DNA of 64,000 bases from Yersinia rochesterensis. Its GTDB lineage: Bacteria > Pseudomonadota > Gammaproteobacteria > Enterobacterales > Enterobacteriaceae. Within the stretch, counting starts at the first letter, position 1. The number at the start of each line of letters is the position of its first letter. Position numbers and translations under genes: made by a program. This document shows positions 19,221 to 29,403 of this stretch, in pieces. The DNA lies in contig NZ_CP032482.1 of assembly GCF_003600645.1 (NCBI RefSeq), positions 2,108,001 through 2,172,000 on the forward strand, written 5' to 3'. The notes under the pieces were generated by a model. The model was not told the DNA's origin and made no database searches. It was given only the letters and a program-made list of their open reading frames with translations.

Positions 19221-19841
19221 ATGAGTCAATTTTTTTATATTCACCCGGAAAACCCACAGCCGCGGTTAATCAACCAAAGTGTTGATGTTTTGCGCAAGGG
19301 TGGGGTGGTGGTTTATCCGACAGATTCGGGTTATGCCCTGGGTTGCCGCTTAGAAGATAAGGCGGCAATGGAACGTATCTGTCGTATTCGCCAGTTGGAT
19401 GGAAACCATAACTTCACACTGGTATGCCGTGACTTGTCCGAGTTATCAACTTACGCCTATGTTGATAACTCCGCGTTTCGGTTAATCAAAAATAATACTC
19501 CCGGCAATTATACATTTATACTGAAAGCGACAAAAGAAGTGCCTCGGCGTTTGATGAATGACAAACGCAAAACTATCGGCTTGCGTGTACCGTCTAATCC
19601 TATTGCGTTGGCGCTGTTGGATGTATTGGGTGAACCGCTGATGTCGACCACATTGATGTTGCCGGGCAATGATTTTGCGGAGTCTGATCCAGAAGAGATC
19701 AAAGAGCACTTGGGAAAACAAGTGGATTTAATTATTCACGGCGGCTCTCTGGGCCAACAACCCACCACGGTGATTGATCTAACGGATTCTTCCCCAGAAG
19801 TTATCCGCGAAGGTGCCGGTGACGCCACTCCGTTCCGCTAA
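19221..19841 (+). CDS. yciO: Sua5/YciO/YrdC-family protein YciO
   Basis: A 206-residue protein of the YrdC fold. Related TsaC makes threonylcarbamoyl-AMP for tRNA t6A, while the physiological role of YciO is less clear. Conserved features are VVYPTDSGYALGC near the nucleotide site, RIRQLDGNHNFTLVC, TIGLRVPSNPIALALL and STTLMLPG. It lies 32 bases after rnm on the same strand, as in E. coli, so co-transcription is likely. The last conserved gene before the accessory island. Confidence 0.95.
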   Translation: MSQFFYIHPENPQPRLINQSVDVLRKGGVVVYPTDSGYALGCRLEDKAAMERICRIRQLDGNHNFTLVCRDLSELSTYAYVDNSAFRLIKNNTPGNYTFILKATKEVPRRLMNDKRKTIGLRVPSNPIALALLDVLGEPLMSTTLMLPGNDFAESDPEEIKEHLGKQVDLIIHGGSLGQQPTTVIDLTDSSPEVIREGAGDATPFR

Positions 19842-20741
19842 GCGGCAGCGAATTTATAGTTACTGTGAATGTAACACGCGTGTTGGATACGCCAGTCAGC
19901 TTGCTTTGAACGGTAAGTATCCAACTCGCGGGCTAAATACTCCCCCAAACTCCATCAAAAACCCCCACTGCTGACGAGCTCCTTCAGTCTCCTGTTTTCC
20001 CTTAAAAAAACCTGTTGTCATCCTAATGCATTTGAGTTGCTTAATGAGTCACGATTTTTGCTAAGACTTTATTCAAATATGAATTGAAATTTTTCAGGTA
20101 ATACCGATTAAGCTCTTTTCATCTTTATTTTTATTTATGCATCTAATTGATGCTTTTATAAAAATAATCATATAATTCAAGTTATTATCTGGCCTGGACG
20201 AGGTTGTTTTTCCTGTTTGTTTTATGTCTAATAAAAATTACTTCTGAATATAGATAGGCTTTCTCTGCTAAGACTAATTTCTCATTGATAATTAACTTTG
20301 TATTTTTTGCTTATTTAATTGATTTTTTTGAATGGTTGTTTTTAAGACAGATCCAATGCAAATTTAATTGTAAATATATTTACATGGCTATTATTTTAAT
20401 TAGACGATCTTTTATTCTAAGGTTTAAATCATTTAACAGAGTAATAATCTGAAAGTACGCTACAAGGTGGTCATTTATGGGTCTATATGTCGAGTTAATA
20501 ATTTTTATGATCATAAATACCAAAAAACTTGCTTTTTCTATATGACTGGGCGATTCTTATTAAGACTGAATGCGACTAATGAAATGACTGATGTTAAATA
20601 TAATTTTTTTGCCACAATTTGATTGTGGCGTGCTTGGATAAAAAGTATTTATTTTATTTTATCTTACTGATAAACACTCATAATAATTTATTGCATTAAA
20701 ATAAAAAAAAGGCGTTACTACATAATCCCCATATGGTTTTA

Positions 20742-20755
20742 TAAGATTATTCTTA
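20742..20755 (+). promoter_or_regulatory. RcsAB-like box 1
   Basis: TAAGATTATTCTTA matches the symmetric form of the RcsAB consensus TAAGAATATTCTTA at 13 of 14 positions. It lies 259 bases upstream of the autotransporter ATG. Confidence 0.55.
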
Positions 20756-20815
20756 TCTATTTTTTTATTTAACTTATTGATATTAGTAGTTAATATTTTA
20801 TATTTCAGATCATTG

Positions 20816-20829
20816 TAGGATTTTTCCTA
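20816..20829 (+). promoter_or_regulatory. RcsAB-like box 2
   Basis: TAGGATTTTTCCTA matches the RcsAB form TAAGAATATTCCTA at 11 of 14 positions and keeps both conserved half-ends. It is centred about 74 bases (seven helical turns) from box 1 and extends into a slightly larger dyad (CATTG...CAATG). Confidence 0.45.
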
Positions 20830-21013
20830 CCAATGTGCTCTCCACCTCCTATATATCTGTATAACCTCGTACGTTTATCATTGTTATTAATGATGCAATA
20901 TCAGGCTTAAGGTATACACCAGTGGAAGTTCGCCAACTTAATTACTTTTTAGTTAAGTAACAATGTTGCTCGTTATTTATAACCCATAATATACAGAGAA
21001 AATTGAGCGTTTT

Positions 21014-24000
21014 ATGAATCGAGTATTTAAAGTCATTTGGAATAGTGCTTTAGGCCGTTACGATGTTGCATCTGAGTTTTCTAAATCAGGAAAAAAAGCC
21101 AAGTCTTCTTGTTCAGGTCATGTCGATACGACCTTAGGCTTAACAACACCTTCTCGTCTGAGCCAGGTTGCCATCACTCTGATGTTCACCTTAGGGGCGA
21201 GTTCTGCCTTTGCAGCAGACATTAGTGTTCCGGTATTTACTCCAGAAGTTCAATTTGAACAGACATTCACCGGCCCAAATAATACTTTGTCGGGGAGTTT
21301 TAGCAACATTGCACGCGGTGATTCTGGATTTAAAAATAGCAAACTGGGTGATATTCCCCCGGGGAATTTCCTCTATGGTGCAGAGAATCTGATCAGTAAA
21401 AATATTTTCAATTTAGGGGATATGGTTACTGAAACTTTCCTTGATCCGAAAGGAACCGGCGCATTAATTACTATTAATGTGTATAGCAGCACGGCGATGT
21501 CAATTAAACCTTTGGCCGATTTTTCGGTACCAGTTTCTTATGCTGTCGGTGAGAATGGTCAGTATGTGAATCGTAACTTATTCCATGTGCAGGATAGCAG
21601 TGATCTGACCGTTAATGTCGGTGGCACTGCGGCAGGTTGGGTCAATGAGGATACCAACTACTTTAACGCTATTCTTAAGGGGGGCTTGAAAAGTCAACCT
21701 GAGCTAACCACCTCTTCAGGATTCTATGTTGACTCGACGACTTTAGCTCAAAATACAGTTTTAAATTATAACGCTAAGACCGTGGTCAACCTGGGTAATA
21801 ACAGTAATAACATTCGTGATCGCACCACTTCAGTGGCTAATGCGGTACTTGATGACTTTACTGGCACTTTCACCAGCCCTTATTTAGGCGTGCAGAATGT
21901 GCAAAACTTTGCTGATTTCCAGCAATACAACAATGCGTTAATTGCCGGTATTAAAAGCGGTGCCATTGTCCTGGACAGCAAAGGTTATCAGGCTGAGTTG
22001 GCGCGTGCCTATTTTACTAACGGTAGCAATACTTCACCGAAAGTTACCCCTATCTATCTTGATATGGGTATTGACCCTAATGATGCCATCAATCACATCA
22101 TTGATTCCGGTCGTGTTGCCTTTATTCATGGTGATGGTCAGCAGGCCATTGTGAATATTGGTGCTGATGCCAATATTCAGGCGTTCAATACGGATATTTC
22201 CGTGGTGCGGCTCAACGATGGTGCAACCTTGAATAATGCGGGAACATTAGGTTCAGCCGCCGGCACGGTTCGTGGCACCAATATTATTTTCGCCACTAAC
22301 AGCACGGTTATTAATGAAGCCACTGGGGTTCTGGATGCCGGGACTAACCCCGAGATGCTGGATTTCAAACCCGTATCCAGTGCCACTTTGCCACTGGATG
22401 TCGCCAGCGGCAGTCATACTGCCATTCTGGCGAATGGGGCCTCTTCAGTCACTAACAATGGTGTCATCAACACCGCTTCACGTGGCACCAGTGTTTATAC
22501 CCGCGCGGCTATCATTGACGGCACCTCTACCTTCGTCAATAACGGCGCTATTAACATTGCTGCAACTGTCGATAACTCTCCTGCAGCAGGGTATCTGAAT
22601 GAAGGGGTGAGTGTTCAGAAAGGCTCTACTTTTACCAATAATGGCACTGTTTATATTGGCCGCCAAGCCCAGCGCTCGCTCACTGATGTGGTTACTGATC
22701 TGGCAATAAAAACAGAGTCTTATGCGGTTAAATTAGTGCAAGACACCGTCAATTTGAGCAATATCGCCACTTTTATCAATAATGCGAGCGGTAAAATTGT
22801 CATTGGCAGCAAAACTGAGAACTCCACCGCAATTATCGCACAAGGGGTCAGAACCGCCGTTAATCAGAACGGCACCATTGAGTTGAATGGTGCCGGGGCA
22901 ACACCAGGACAAAACGCAGCGCAGAATATTGGTATTTCCGCTAGTTCAGGTGCCAACAATGTTGTCAATAATGGCAATATCATTATCAATGGTATCAATA
23001 CCGTTGGTATGAAAGTGCTGACCAACAGTACCGCGACCAATGCCGGTAGCATTAATGTTAATAAAGGGCTGGATGCTGCTACCAATCTGGCTAACTACGG
23101 CATTCAAGCTGTGGGCACGGGCGCTGTGGCTAATCTTTCCGGCCAGGTTAATCTGACTGGCAACGGGGCTATCGGGGTGGTTGCGGAAGATAAAGGCACC
23201 ATTAATGTCACCGGTAATGGTCAGGTTGAGTTTGTCTCCGGCACCAAACAAGTCGGATACCTGATTTACGGTGCCGGTGCTAGCGTCAATAACACCGCCG
23301 TGGGTGCCGAAACTGTTTCAACCGAAGGTTCGACTTTATATCGCGTTGATAAAGGTGCCAGCTTTGCCGGAACCACGGCTTCCACCATGAATGCCACCGG
23401 TAAGAATTCCTCTCTTATTCAAGTGACCGGTGCTGGCAGTACGTTTAACTCCGGTGCGCTAGATATGGTGCTTTCGGGTGAGGGTTCTACTGGCGTAAAA
23501 GTTGAGGGTGGCGCGACGGGCACCATCACAGCAGATGCCAGTTTAGAACTGAGTGGTAACGGGGCGACGGCCGGTATTGTCGATGGTAAATATTACGGGC
23601 TGGACGGTATCGAGACCGGTGCCACCGGCAAATCCGTGCTGACCAGTTCGGCGGTATTAACCACGGGTAACACAGCTTCTGGTGCTTATGGCTATATCGC
23701 CCGTAATGGCGGCGAGCTTATTCATAAAGGTTCCATTGATTTTACCCAGGCTGGCAGCACCGGTGTGTTGGTGAATGGCGGGATCCTGACCAACCAAAAT
23801 ATCATCTCTGTGAATGGCACTGCGGTGAATATTCAGGGCGCTAACTCAACAGTGAATAACTCGGGCACAGTGACCGCAACTGATGGTACCGCTGCCTTCC
23901 TGTTAGGTTCCGGATCCAGTTTGACACTGTCTGGTAATGGTGTAACCAACGCAGGCGGCACGGCTCATGGCGTATTGCTTGATACCGGCGCTACCGCTCT

Positions 24001-27000
24001 GACAGTTGACGGTGCAACCATCACTATGACGGCGGGGGGAACTGGCAACGCGATTGAAAATAAAGCAGAAATCGCGGGTATCCAATTAAAAAATACCACT
24101 CTGACTGTGGGTAATGGCGCAGGTGTGCGTACCGGAGCCTCGATGGCGGCGACCAACTCTGGCGTGATTAATGTCAATGGCAGCGGCACCGGTATTTTGT
24201 TCGCCAACACCGGCGATACCATAACGACTAACGCGCTGGATATGTCTAATTCGGCTGGCCTGGTGATTAATGTTAATTCGGCGGCGGGTAAAGGGATTGT
24301 TACCAACTCCAGTCAAAATTTGAAAACCGGTGCCAGTGTCAATGTGAACAATGCTGCTGGCGGCGCGGCCTTGATTGTTAAAGGCACGACTGGCCGTGTT
24401 GAGCAGTCCGGTAAACTGACATCCCAGTCACTGACTAGCCCAGTGGTTGATATCAACAATGGCAATGTTACTAGCTTCGTCAATAGCGGCAGCATCCATG
24501 CTAACAGTGCGGCGCAGCAAGCAGTGTTAACCAACACCGGCAGCGGCGTGGCCTTCACCAATGAGACCGACGGCAGCATTATCGGTCAGGTCAATCTGTT
24601 GGCGGGTAACAATACCGTGACCCTGATGCAGGGCAGTAAAGGGACTGACTTCACCACGGGTAGCGGCGATGATTCCTTTATTCTTAAAGGGCTGACAGCA
24701 ACAGATACTGGCGTATTCAGTTCACTGAACGGCGGAACCGGCACAGACACTGTGACCTTTGATAGCTCGGTGTATACGCTGAAAGATGCTGATGCTATTC
24801 AGAATATGGATTACATCGACCTGATCAATGACTCCACGCTGACACTGGAAAATGTCCTGCTGGCGCTGGGTAATGCGAAAGATGACAACGTCAACACTGG
24901 TTTTAACTTGGGTGACGGCAGCTTGTTGCAGGTTAACAATCTGAATGCAGTGAATTTTAACAGCAAACTCAATGGCCTCGGCACTGTTGCGGTCAATACG
25001 GCGGGTAACGCGTTTAACTTTACTGCTAACGCGGCCCAGAATGCCTTTAACGGTGTACTGGCATTAGGCCACTCGACTTTTGATCTGGCAGCGAGCAACA
25101 CCACCGCACTGGTGAACGCGACCCTGAAATTGGGTGCTGACAGCATCACCACGGTCGGTGATGGCGTTCAGACTATCGGCGGATTAATCTTTGACGGCGG
25201 GACGGCGAAATTTGACACCGGCACCCCAGGTGAAACGGTAGCGAAAAGCACCATTCATACCACCACCGAGATGAATCTGCTGGGTACCGGGACCGTGGAA
25301 GTGAATATCGACAGCATCGATAATAGCCAAACTCCGGTGAATCCTGTGCTGCCAATTCTGGAGCAGGATGATGCTAATACCCTATTGCAACTGGCGGTGA
25401 GTGATGTTGCGGTACAAGGTAATGGTGGCAATCTGGTGTTGAAAGACCAGTATGGCAATATTATTACCGATGCCACCACGGCAGATATTGCACAGAACGG
25501 CACGACGGTCGCCAAAGGCACTTACGACTATCGCCTGACCAGTGGCGTAAATAACGATGGTTTGTATGTGGGTTACGGTCTGACTCAGGTTGAGTTGTTG
25601 GGCAGTGGTGCTGATGCGCTGTCACTGTACGCCACCAATAAAACCGGCCCGGCCGCCGATTTGAGCGCCAAAATTACGGGGAGCGGTGATTTAGCGATTG
25701 ATACTGGCGCGGGCGATACCGTGACACTGTCTAATCTGTTAAATGATTACACCGGATCTACCGAGGTGCGCAGCGGTACCTTGCAGATGCTGAATGATAA
25801 TGTGCTGGGTAATACCTCACTGTTATCTTTGGCCGCCACTACCGCCTTTGATATGAACGGTCACAGCCAAACTGTGGGCGAGTTGAATGGCACCGCAGGC
25901 TCATTATTGAACCTTAATGGTGGCAACCTGACGTTGAGTCAGGGCGGCATTTCTAACGGTGAATTGACGGGCAGTGGCGCGTTGACGATTGCTGCCAATG
26001 TGTTGACCGTTAATGGTGCCAACAGTGGTTTGAGTGCGGTAACCACCATTACTAACGGTGCAGAAGCGGTGCTCAATAATGCGGCAGGGCTGGGGGATGG
26101 CAATATTGTCAACGCCGGTCTGTTGACACTGAAAGATGCAGCCGGTCAGCTGGTGAATGCTATCAGTGATGCCGGTCGCGTAGTGTTGCAGGATAACAGC
26201 GACATTACCGCCAGCGGCGATAACAGTCTGTTCAGCGGCCTGTTTGACATCAACAATGGCAGCCAGTTAGCGGTTTCTCAGGCGGCAAACCTGGGCAGCG
26301 CATCCGTCACCAATAATGGTTCGCTGGTCTTGAACTCAGCCACCGATTGGGCACTGGCTAACAACGTTAGCGGCACCGGCAGCTTGACCAAAAATGGCGC
26401 TGGCACAGTTTCGTTAACCTCATCAGCAGCTTATACCGGCCAAACAGATATTAACGCTGGCGGGATTATGCTGGGCAGTAATGCAAACCCAATGACACTG
26501 GCCAGCCAGCAGGTGAATATTGCCAGCGGTGCTTTCATGGGCGGTTTTGGTGGTGTCGCGGGTGCGATTGATAACAAAGGTTCCTTGTTTGTTGGCAACC
26601 CAACTGCACCAGTGACGTCAATATTGAGTCGTCTGGCACCTGCCAGTAATGTGTTCACTGTAGGGACGGATTTAACCAACAGCGGTATTGTCTTTATCGG
26701 CAACAAAACCAGTAATGGAACCGGCACCACAGGCAATCAATTGGTGGTAAATGGTAACTATGTGGGTAACAACGGCTTGCTGCATTTCAACACCGCGTTG
26801 GGTGATGATGACTCCGCCACGGACAGCATGATAGTCAACGGCAGCACCAGCGGAACCACCAAGGTTAGTGTGGATAATGCGGGCGGTTCAGGGGCTAAGA
26901 CGCTGAACGGTATTGAACTGATTCAGGTTAATGGCCTGTCAGAGGGTGATTTCGTGCAAAGTGGCCGTATTGTGGCTGGCGCATATGATTACAGTCTGAA

Positions 27001-28102
27001 ACGCGGCGTGGGCAAAAATGTGGCTAACTGGTATCTGACCAGCTTGAGCAACTTGCCGGTTGATCCTGAAATCCCAGTTGATCCTGAAATCCCAGTTGAT
27101 CCAGAAAACCCGGTCGGCCCAGAGGAAGAAGTTAAACGTCCTGAAGCGGGTAGTTACACAGCAAACTTGGCTGCTGCTAACAATATGTTTGTGACCCGTC
27201 TGCATGATCGTTTAGGGGAAACTCAATATATTGATGCCCTGACTGGTGAGCAGAAAGTGACGAGCATGTGGTTGCGCAACGAAGGTGGGCATAACCGTTC
27301 GCGTGATACCAGCGGTCAACTGAAAACCCAAAGCAACCGTTATGTGATGCAATTGGGTGGCGATATCGCCCAGTGGAGCAACAATGACCTGAACCGTTTA
27401 CATTTAGGTGTGATGGCCGGTTACGGTAACAGCAAAAGCAATACTCGCTCGCAATCCGGCTACCACTCTGATGGTTCCGTTGATGGCTACACTGCCGGTG
27501 TCTATAGCACTTGGTATGCCAATGACGAAGATAAGTCTGGGTTGTATGTTGATGGTTGGGCGCAGTACAGCTGGTTCAACAATACCGTGAAGGGCGAAGG
27601 TCTGGCGACTGAAGAGTACAAATCTAAAGGGATAACCGCGTCGGTCGAGAGCGGCTACACCTTCAAGATAGGTGAAAATAAGTCTAAGAACGAAACCTAC
27701 TTTATCCAGCCAAAAGCGCAGATAACCTGGATGGGTGTGAAAGCTGACGAGCATCGTGAAGCCAATGGTACACAGGTGAGCGGCCAAGGCGACGGTAATA
27801 TCCAGACGCGTCTGGGTGTGCGTTCTTATATGAAAGGGCACCATGCTATCGACAATGACAAAGATCGTGAATTCCAGCCGTTTGTAGAAGCCAACTGGAT
27901 CCACAATACCAAAGACTTCGGTACCAACATGAACTCGGTTGATGTGAAGCAGGCCGGTACGAAAAATATCGGTGAGTTGAAACTGGGTGTTGAGGGGCAG
28001 CTGAACAAGCAACTGAATGTTTGGGGTAACGTAGGCCAGCAATTGGGTGATAAAGGCTACAGTGATACTGCTGTGATGTTAGGGATTAAATACAACTTCT
28101 AA
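21014..28102 (+). CDS. Giant AIDA-type autotransporter adhesin (type Va)
   Basis: 2362 residues. An extended signal peptide region (MNRVFKVIWNSALGRY, residues 1-30) is followed by a hydrophobic signal ending AFA near residue 67. The passenger (about 69-2010) is Asn/Gly/Thr/Ser-rich with many NNG and GxGxT-like repeats, predicting a long beta-helix. A Pro-rich hinge of VDPEIP repeats (2014-2040) leads into a C-terminal beta-barrel of about 320 residues ending IKYNF. Probably exported by Sec, inserted by BAM and displayed for adhesion or aggregation. It is monocistronic, with RcsAB-like boxes upstream and a strong terminator after it. No protease triad or RGD motif was noticed. Confidence 0.93.
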   Translation: MNRVFKVIWNSALGRYDVASEFSKSGKKAKSSCSGHVDTTLGLTTPSRLSQVAITLMFTLGASSAFAADISVPVFTPEVQFEQTFTGPNNTLSGSFSNIARGDSGFKNSKLGDIPPGNFLYGAENLISKNIFNLGDMVTETFLDPKGTGALITINVYSSTAMSIKPLADFSVPVSYAVGENGQYVNRNLFHVQDSSDLTVNVGGTAAGWVNEDTNYFNAILKGGLKSQPELTTSSGFYVDSTTLAQNTVLNYNAKTVVNLGNNSNNIRDRTTSVANAVLDDFTGTFTSPYLGVQNVQNFADFQQYNNALIAGIKSGAIVLDSKGYQAELARAYFTNGSNTSPKVTPIYLDMGIDPNDAINHIIDSGRVAFIHGDGQQAIVNIGADANIQAFNTDISVVRLNDGATLNNAGTLGSAAGTVRGTNIIFATNSTVINEATGVLDAGTNPEMLDFKPVSSATLPLDVASGSHTAILANGASSVTNNGVINTASRGTSVYTRAAIIDGTSTFVNNGAINIAATVDNSPAAGYLNEGVSVQKGSTFTNNGTVYIGRQAQRSLTDVVTDLAIKTESYAVKLVQDTVNLSNIATFINNASGKIVIGSKTENSTAIIAQGVRTAVNQNGTIELNGAGATPGQNAAQNIGISASSGANNVVNNGNIIINGINTVGMKVLTNSTATNAGSINVNKGLDAATNLANYGIQAVGTGAVANLSGQVNLTGNGAIGVVAEDKGTINVTGNGQVEFVSGTKQVGYLIYGAGASVNNTAVGAETVSTEGSTLYRVDKGASFAGTTASTMNATGKNSSLIQVTGAGSTFNSGALDMVLSGEGSTGVKVEGGATGTITADASLELSGNGATAGIVDGKYYGLDGIETGATGKSVLTSSAVLTTGNTASGAYGYIARNGGELIHKGSIDFTQAGSTGVLVNGGILTNQNIISVNGTAVNIQGANSTVNNSGTVTATDGTAAFLLGSGSSLTLSGNGVTNAGGTAHGVLLDTGATALTVDGATITMTAGGTGNAIENKAEIAGIQLKNTTLTVGNGAGVRTGASMAATNSGVINVNGSGTGILFANTGDTITTNALDMSNSAGLVINVNSAAGKGIVTNSSQNLKTGASVNVNNAAGGAALIVKGTTGRVEQSGKLTSQSLTSPVVDINNGNVTSFVNSGSIHANSAAQQAVLTNTGSGVAFTNETDGSIIGQVNLLAGNNTVTLMQGSKGTDFTTGSGDDSFILKGLTATDTGVFSSLNGGTGTDTVTFDSSVYTLKDADAIQNMDYIDLINDSTLTLENVLLALGNAKDDNVNTGFNLGDGSLLQVNNLNAVNFNSKLNGLGTVAVNTAGNAFNFTANAAQNAFNGVLALGHSTFDLAASNTTALVNATLKLGADSITTVGDGVQTIGGLIFDGGTAKFDTGTPGETVAKSTIHTTTEMNLLGTGTVEVNIDSIDNSQTPVNPVLPILEQDDANTLLQLAVSDVAVQGNGGNLVLKDQYGNIITDATTADIAQNGTTVAKGTYDYRLTSGVNNDGLYVGYGLTQVELLGSGADALSLYATNKTGPAADLSAKITGSGDLAIDTGAGDTVTLSNLLNDYTGSTEVRSGTLQMLNDNVLGNTSLLSLAATTAFDMNGHSQTVGELNGTAGSLLNLNGGNLTLSQGGISNGELTGSGALTIAANVLTVNGANSGLSAVTTITNGAEAVLNNAAGLGDGNIVNAGLLTLKDAAGQLVNAISDAGRVVLQDNSDITASGDNSLFSGLFDINNGSQLAVSQAANLGSASVTNNGSLVLNSATDWALANNVSGTGSLTKNGAGTVSLTSSAAYTGQTDINAGGIMLGSNANPMTLASQQVNIASGAFMGGFGGVAGAIDNKGSLFVGNPTAPVTSILSRLAPASNVFTVGTDLTNSGIVFIGNKTSNGTGTTGNQLVVNGNYVGNNGLLHFNTALGDDDSATDSMIVNGSTSGTTKVSVDNAGGSGAKTLNGIELIQVNGLSEGDFVQSGRIVAGAYDYSLKRGVGKNVANWYLTSLSNLPVDPEIPVDPEIPVDPENPVGPEEEVKRPEAGSYTANLAAANNMFVTRLHDRLGETQYIDALTGEQKVTSMWLRNEGGHNRSRDTSGQLKTQSNRYVMQLGGDIAQWSNNDLNRLHLGVMAGYGNSKSNTRSQSGYHSDGSVDGYTAGVYSTWYANDEDKSGLYVDGWAQYSWFNNTVKGEGLATEEYKSKGITASVESGYTFKIGENKSKNETYFIQPKAQITWMGVKADEHREANGTQVSGQGDGNIQTRLGVRSYMKGHHAIDNDKDREFQPFVEANWIHNTKDFGTNMNSVDVKQAGTKNIGELKLGVEGQLNKQLNVWGNVGQQLGDKGYSDTAVMLGIKYNF
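27059..27112 (+). repeat. Three 18-bp tandem repeats coding the autotransporter hinge
   Basis: GTTGATCCTGAAATCCCA twice and GTTGATCCAGAAAACCCG once, encoding VDPEIP-VDPEIP-VDPENP between passenger and barrel. Copy number could change by slippage without a frameshift. Confidence 0.9.
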
Positions 28103-28122
28103 TCGATTGTTCGTCCTGATAA

Positions 28123-28150
28123 ATAACGGTGCTTCGGCACCGTTATTTAT
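28123..28150 (+). terminator. Terminator after the autotransporter
   Basis: ATAACGGTGC-TTCG-GCACCGTTAT is a perfect 10-bp stem with a UUCG tetraloop, followed by a T/A-rich tail. Confidence 0.85.
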
Positions 28151-28219
28151 ATACTGCAATCCCAATGAAATCCCGCTCTGAATAAATAAAAAATAATAGA
28201 CAAGGAATGATACAACGTC

Positions 28220-28837
28220 ATGAGAGTTATTGTGGTTAGTGACTGCGGTTTAACAAAACTATCCTTAGAGATTATTGTTAAAGGAATAAAACGCGTTATA
28301 GATAGAGGGCAGGATATTGGTGTGGAGCTATATTACTCTGTTGATAACGAAAATATATATAGCCAATCAAATACCCGAGATATTGTCGTTCTTGATGTTG
28401 ATAATATTCCTGCCATTAAAATATTTAACACTATTGGCAAAGTCAGAGAGTTGAATCCTCTTGCTTTTATTATGGTATTTTGTCGTAAAGATGAAAAGAC
28501 AGAAGATTTCATTTGTTTGTCTGTTGTTTCTGATGGCATCCTATGCAAAACAGCTTCTATTGATAGAATAGAGAGTTTGATTGTTAAACTGCTCTCTTTG
28601 CGTAAACCCCCAAAGAAATTTGATCAGTTAGATTTGACGAAGAAAATAAAGAACCAGTTAACGAAGAGAGAGAATGAAGTTTTTGAATGTATATTGTCAG
28701 GGTTGAGTAATAGTGACATATCAAGAGTGCTTGAGATGAAGAATAAAACAGCCAGTGCTCACAGAAGGAATATATATAATAAACTAGGGGTTAAAGCAAT
28801 AAATCAAACATTAAGAAATTTATTAATTCTAAAATGA
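28220..28837 (+). CDS. LuxR-type HTH regulator, RcsA/FimZ-like
   Basis: 205 residues. The N-terminal part (about 1-125) resembles a degenerate receiver fold (MRVIVVSDCGLTKLS..., DIVVLDVDNIPAIK). A C-terminal LuxR-type helix-turn-helix (about 147-197) has LTKRENEVFECILSGLSNSD, TASAHRRNIYNKLGV. It lies 117 bases after the autotransporter and beyond its terminator, so probably has its own promoter. The coding sequence is AT-rich. The architecture fits RcsA-, BglJ- or FimZ-like regulators; direct control of the neighbouring adhesins is inferred from position only. Confidence 0.85.
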   Translation: MRVIVVSDCGLTKLSLEIIVKGIKRVIDRGQDIGVELYYSVDNENIYSQSNTRDIVVLDVDNIPAIKIFNTIGKVRELNPLAFIMVFCRKDEKTEDFICLSVVSDGILCKTASIDRIESLIVKLLSLRKPPKKFDQLDLTKKIKNQLTKRENEVFECILSGLSNSDISRVLEMKNKTASAHRRNIYNKLGVKAINQTLRNLLILK

Positions 28838-29403
28838 AATATATTTGTTATTATAAAGAATAATTATTTCCCCATATAGGATTAATTATTATTAACCAAG
28901 ATAATTCTTAATCTTTGGTATTTTAATAACTATATTCTAGTAAAAAGATAGCCTTGTTATTTTTTGTTGTTGATTTGCTGACGAAATGTTTTTATTTATT
29001 ATGGTAGATGGTAATTACTTTCGTTTTTTTTTGCACTATGTCAATAATTCTAATTAATTTTAAATTTTTTTTGCTTTCAATTTAATTAGGTTGTTCCGCT
29101 GAGTTATATAAATAAGTTGAAATATAAAACTATCAATTCATAAGAATACGATCTATCCCGCCATTTTAATCCCCTCCAGAAGAATTTACATCTATTATAT
29201 TTGCTTTAAATAGTATATAGATCTGACTTATCACCATTTGACAGCATAAAAGATCACGATGTACAGTGTGTCCTGCTACAAGCGTTGGATTGCATTCTAT
29301 TGAAAAATACAGCTGAAATCGCTATGCAACAATGATATCAGTATAAGAGAGTGCATATTCAATAGAAGGTTGAGTACTTATAAAGGATTAATTAGGGTAT
29401 TTT
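28838..29403. other. AT-rich intergenic region
   Basis: About 566 bases of very AT-rich DNA without a convincing ORF. A dyad near 28893-28917 (ACCAAGAT...ATCTTTGGT) followed by TATTTT may terminate the regulator gene. The rest probably carries the promoter of the next small gene. Confidence 0.45.

Larger units (their letters stand above)
19842..21013. other. Long AT-rich intergenic region before the autotransporter
   Basis: About 1.17 kb with no credible gene. A dyad GTTGGATAC / GTATCCAAC (19882-19890 and 19917-19925) follows yciO but lacks a T-run. From about 20000 the sequence becomes strongly AT-rich, typical of H-NS-silenced DNA (inference). Two RcsAB-like boxes lie at 20742 and 20816. 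E. coli yciQ, expected after yciO, is absent. Confidence 0.6.

Noticed and set aside
19882..19925. GTTGGATAC/GTATCCAAC dyad after yciO as a terminator
   Set aside because: Loop of 26 bases and no T-run; kept only as a note in the intergenic entry.
22177..25521. Many long antisense ORFs within the autotransporter passenger
   Set aside because: Expected from GGC/ACC-rich repeat codons; shadows of the sense frame.
28893..28917. CAAGATAATTCTTA as a third RcsAB box
   Set aside because: Lies inside a dyad directly after the regulator gene, more simply a weak terminator; only 11 of 14 match in very AT-rich DNA.
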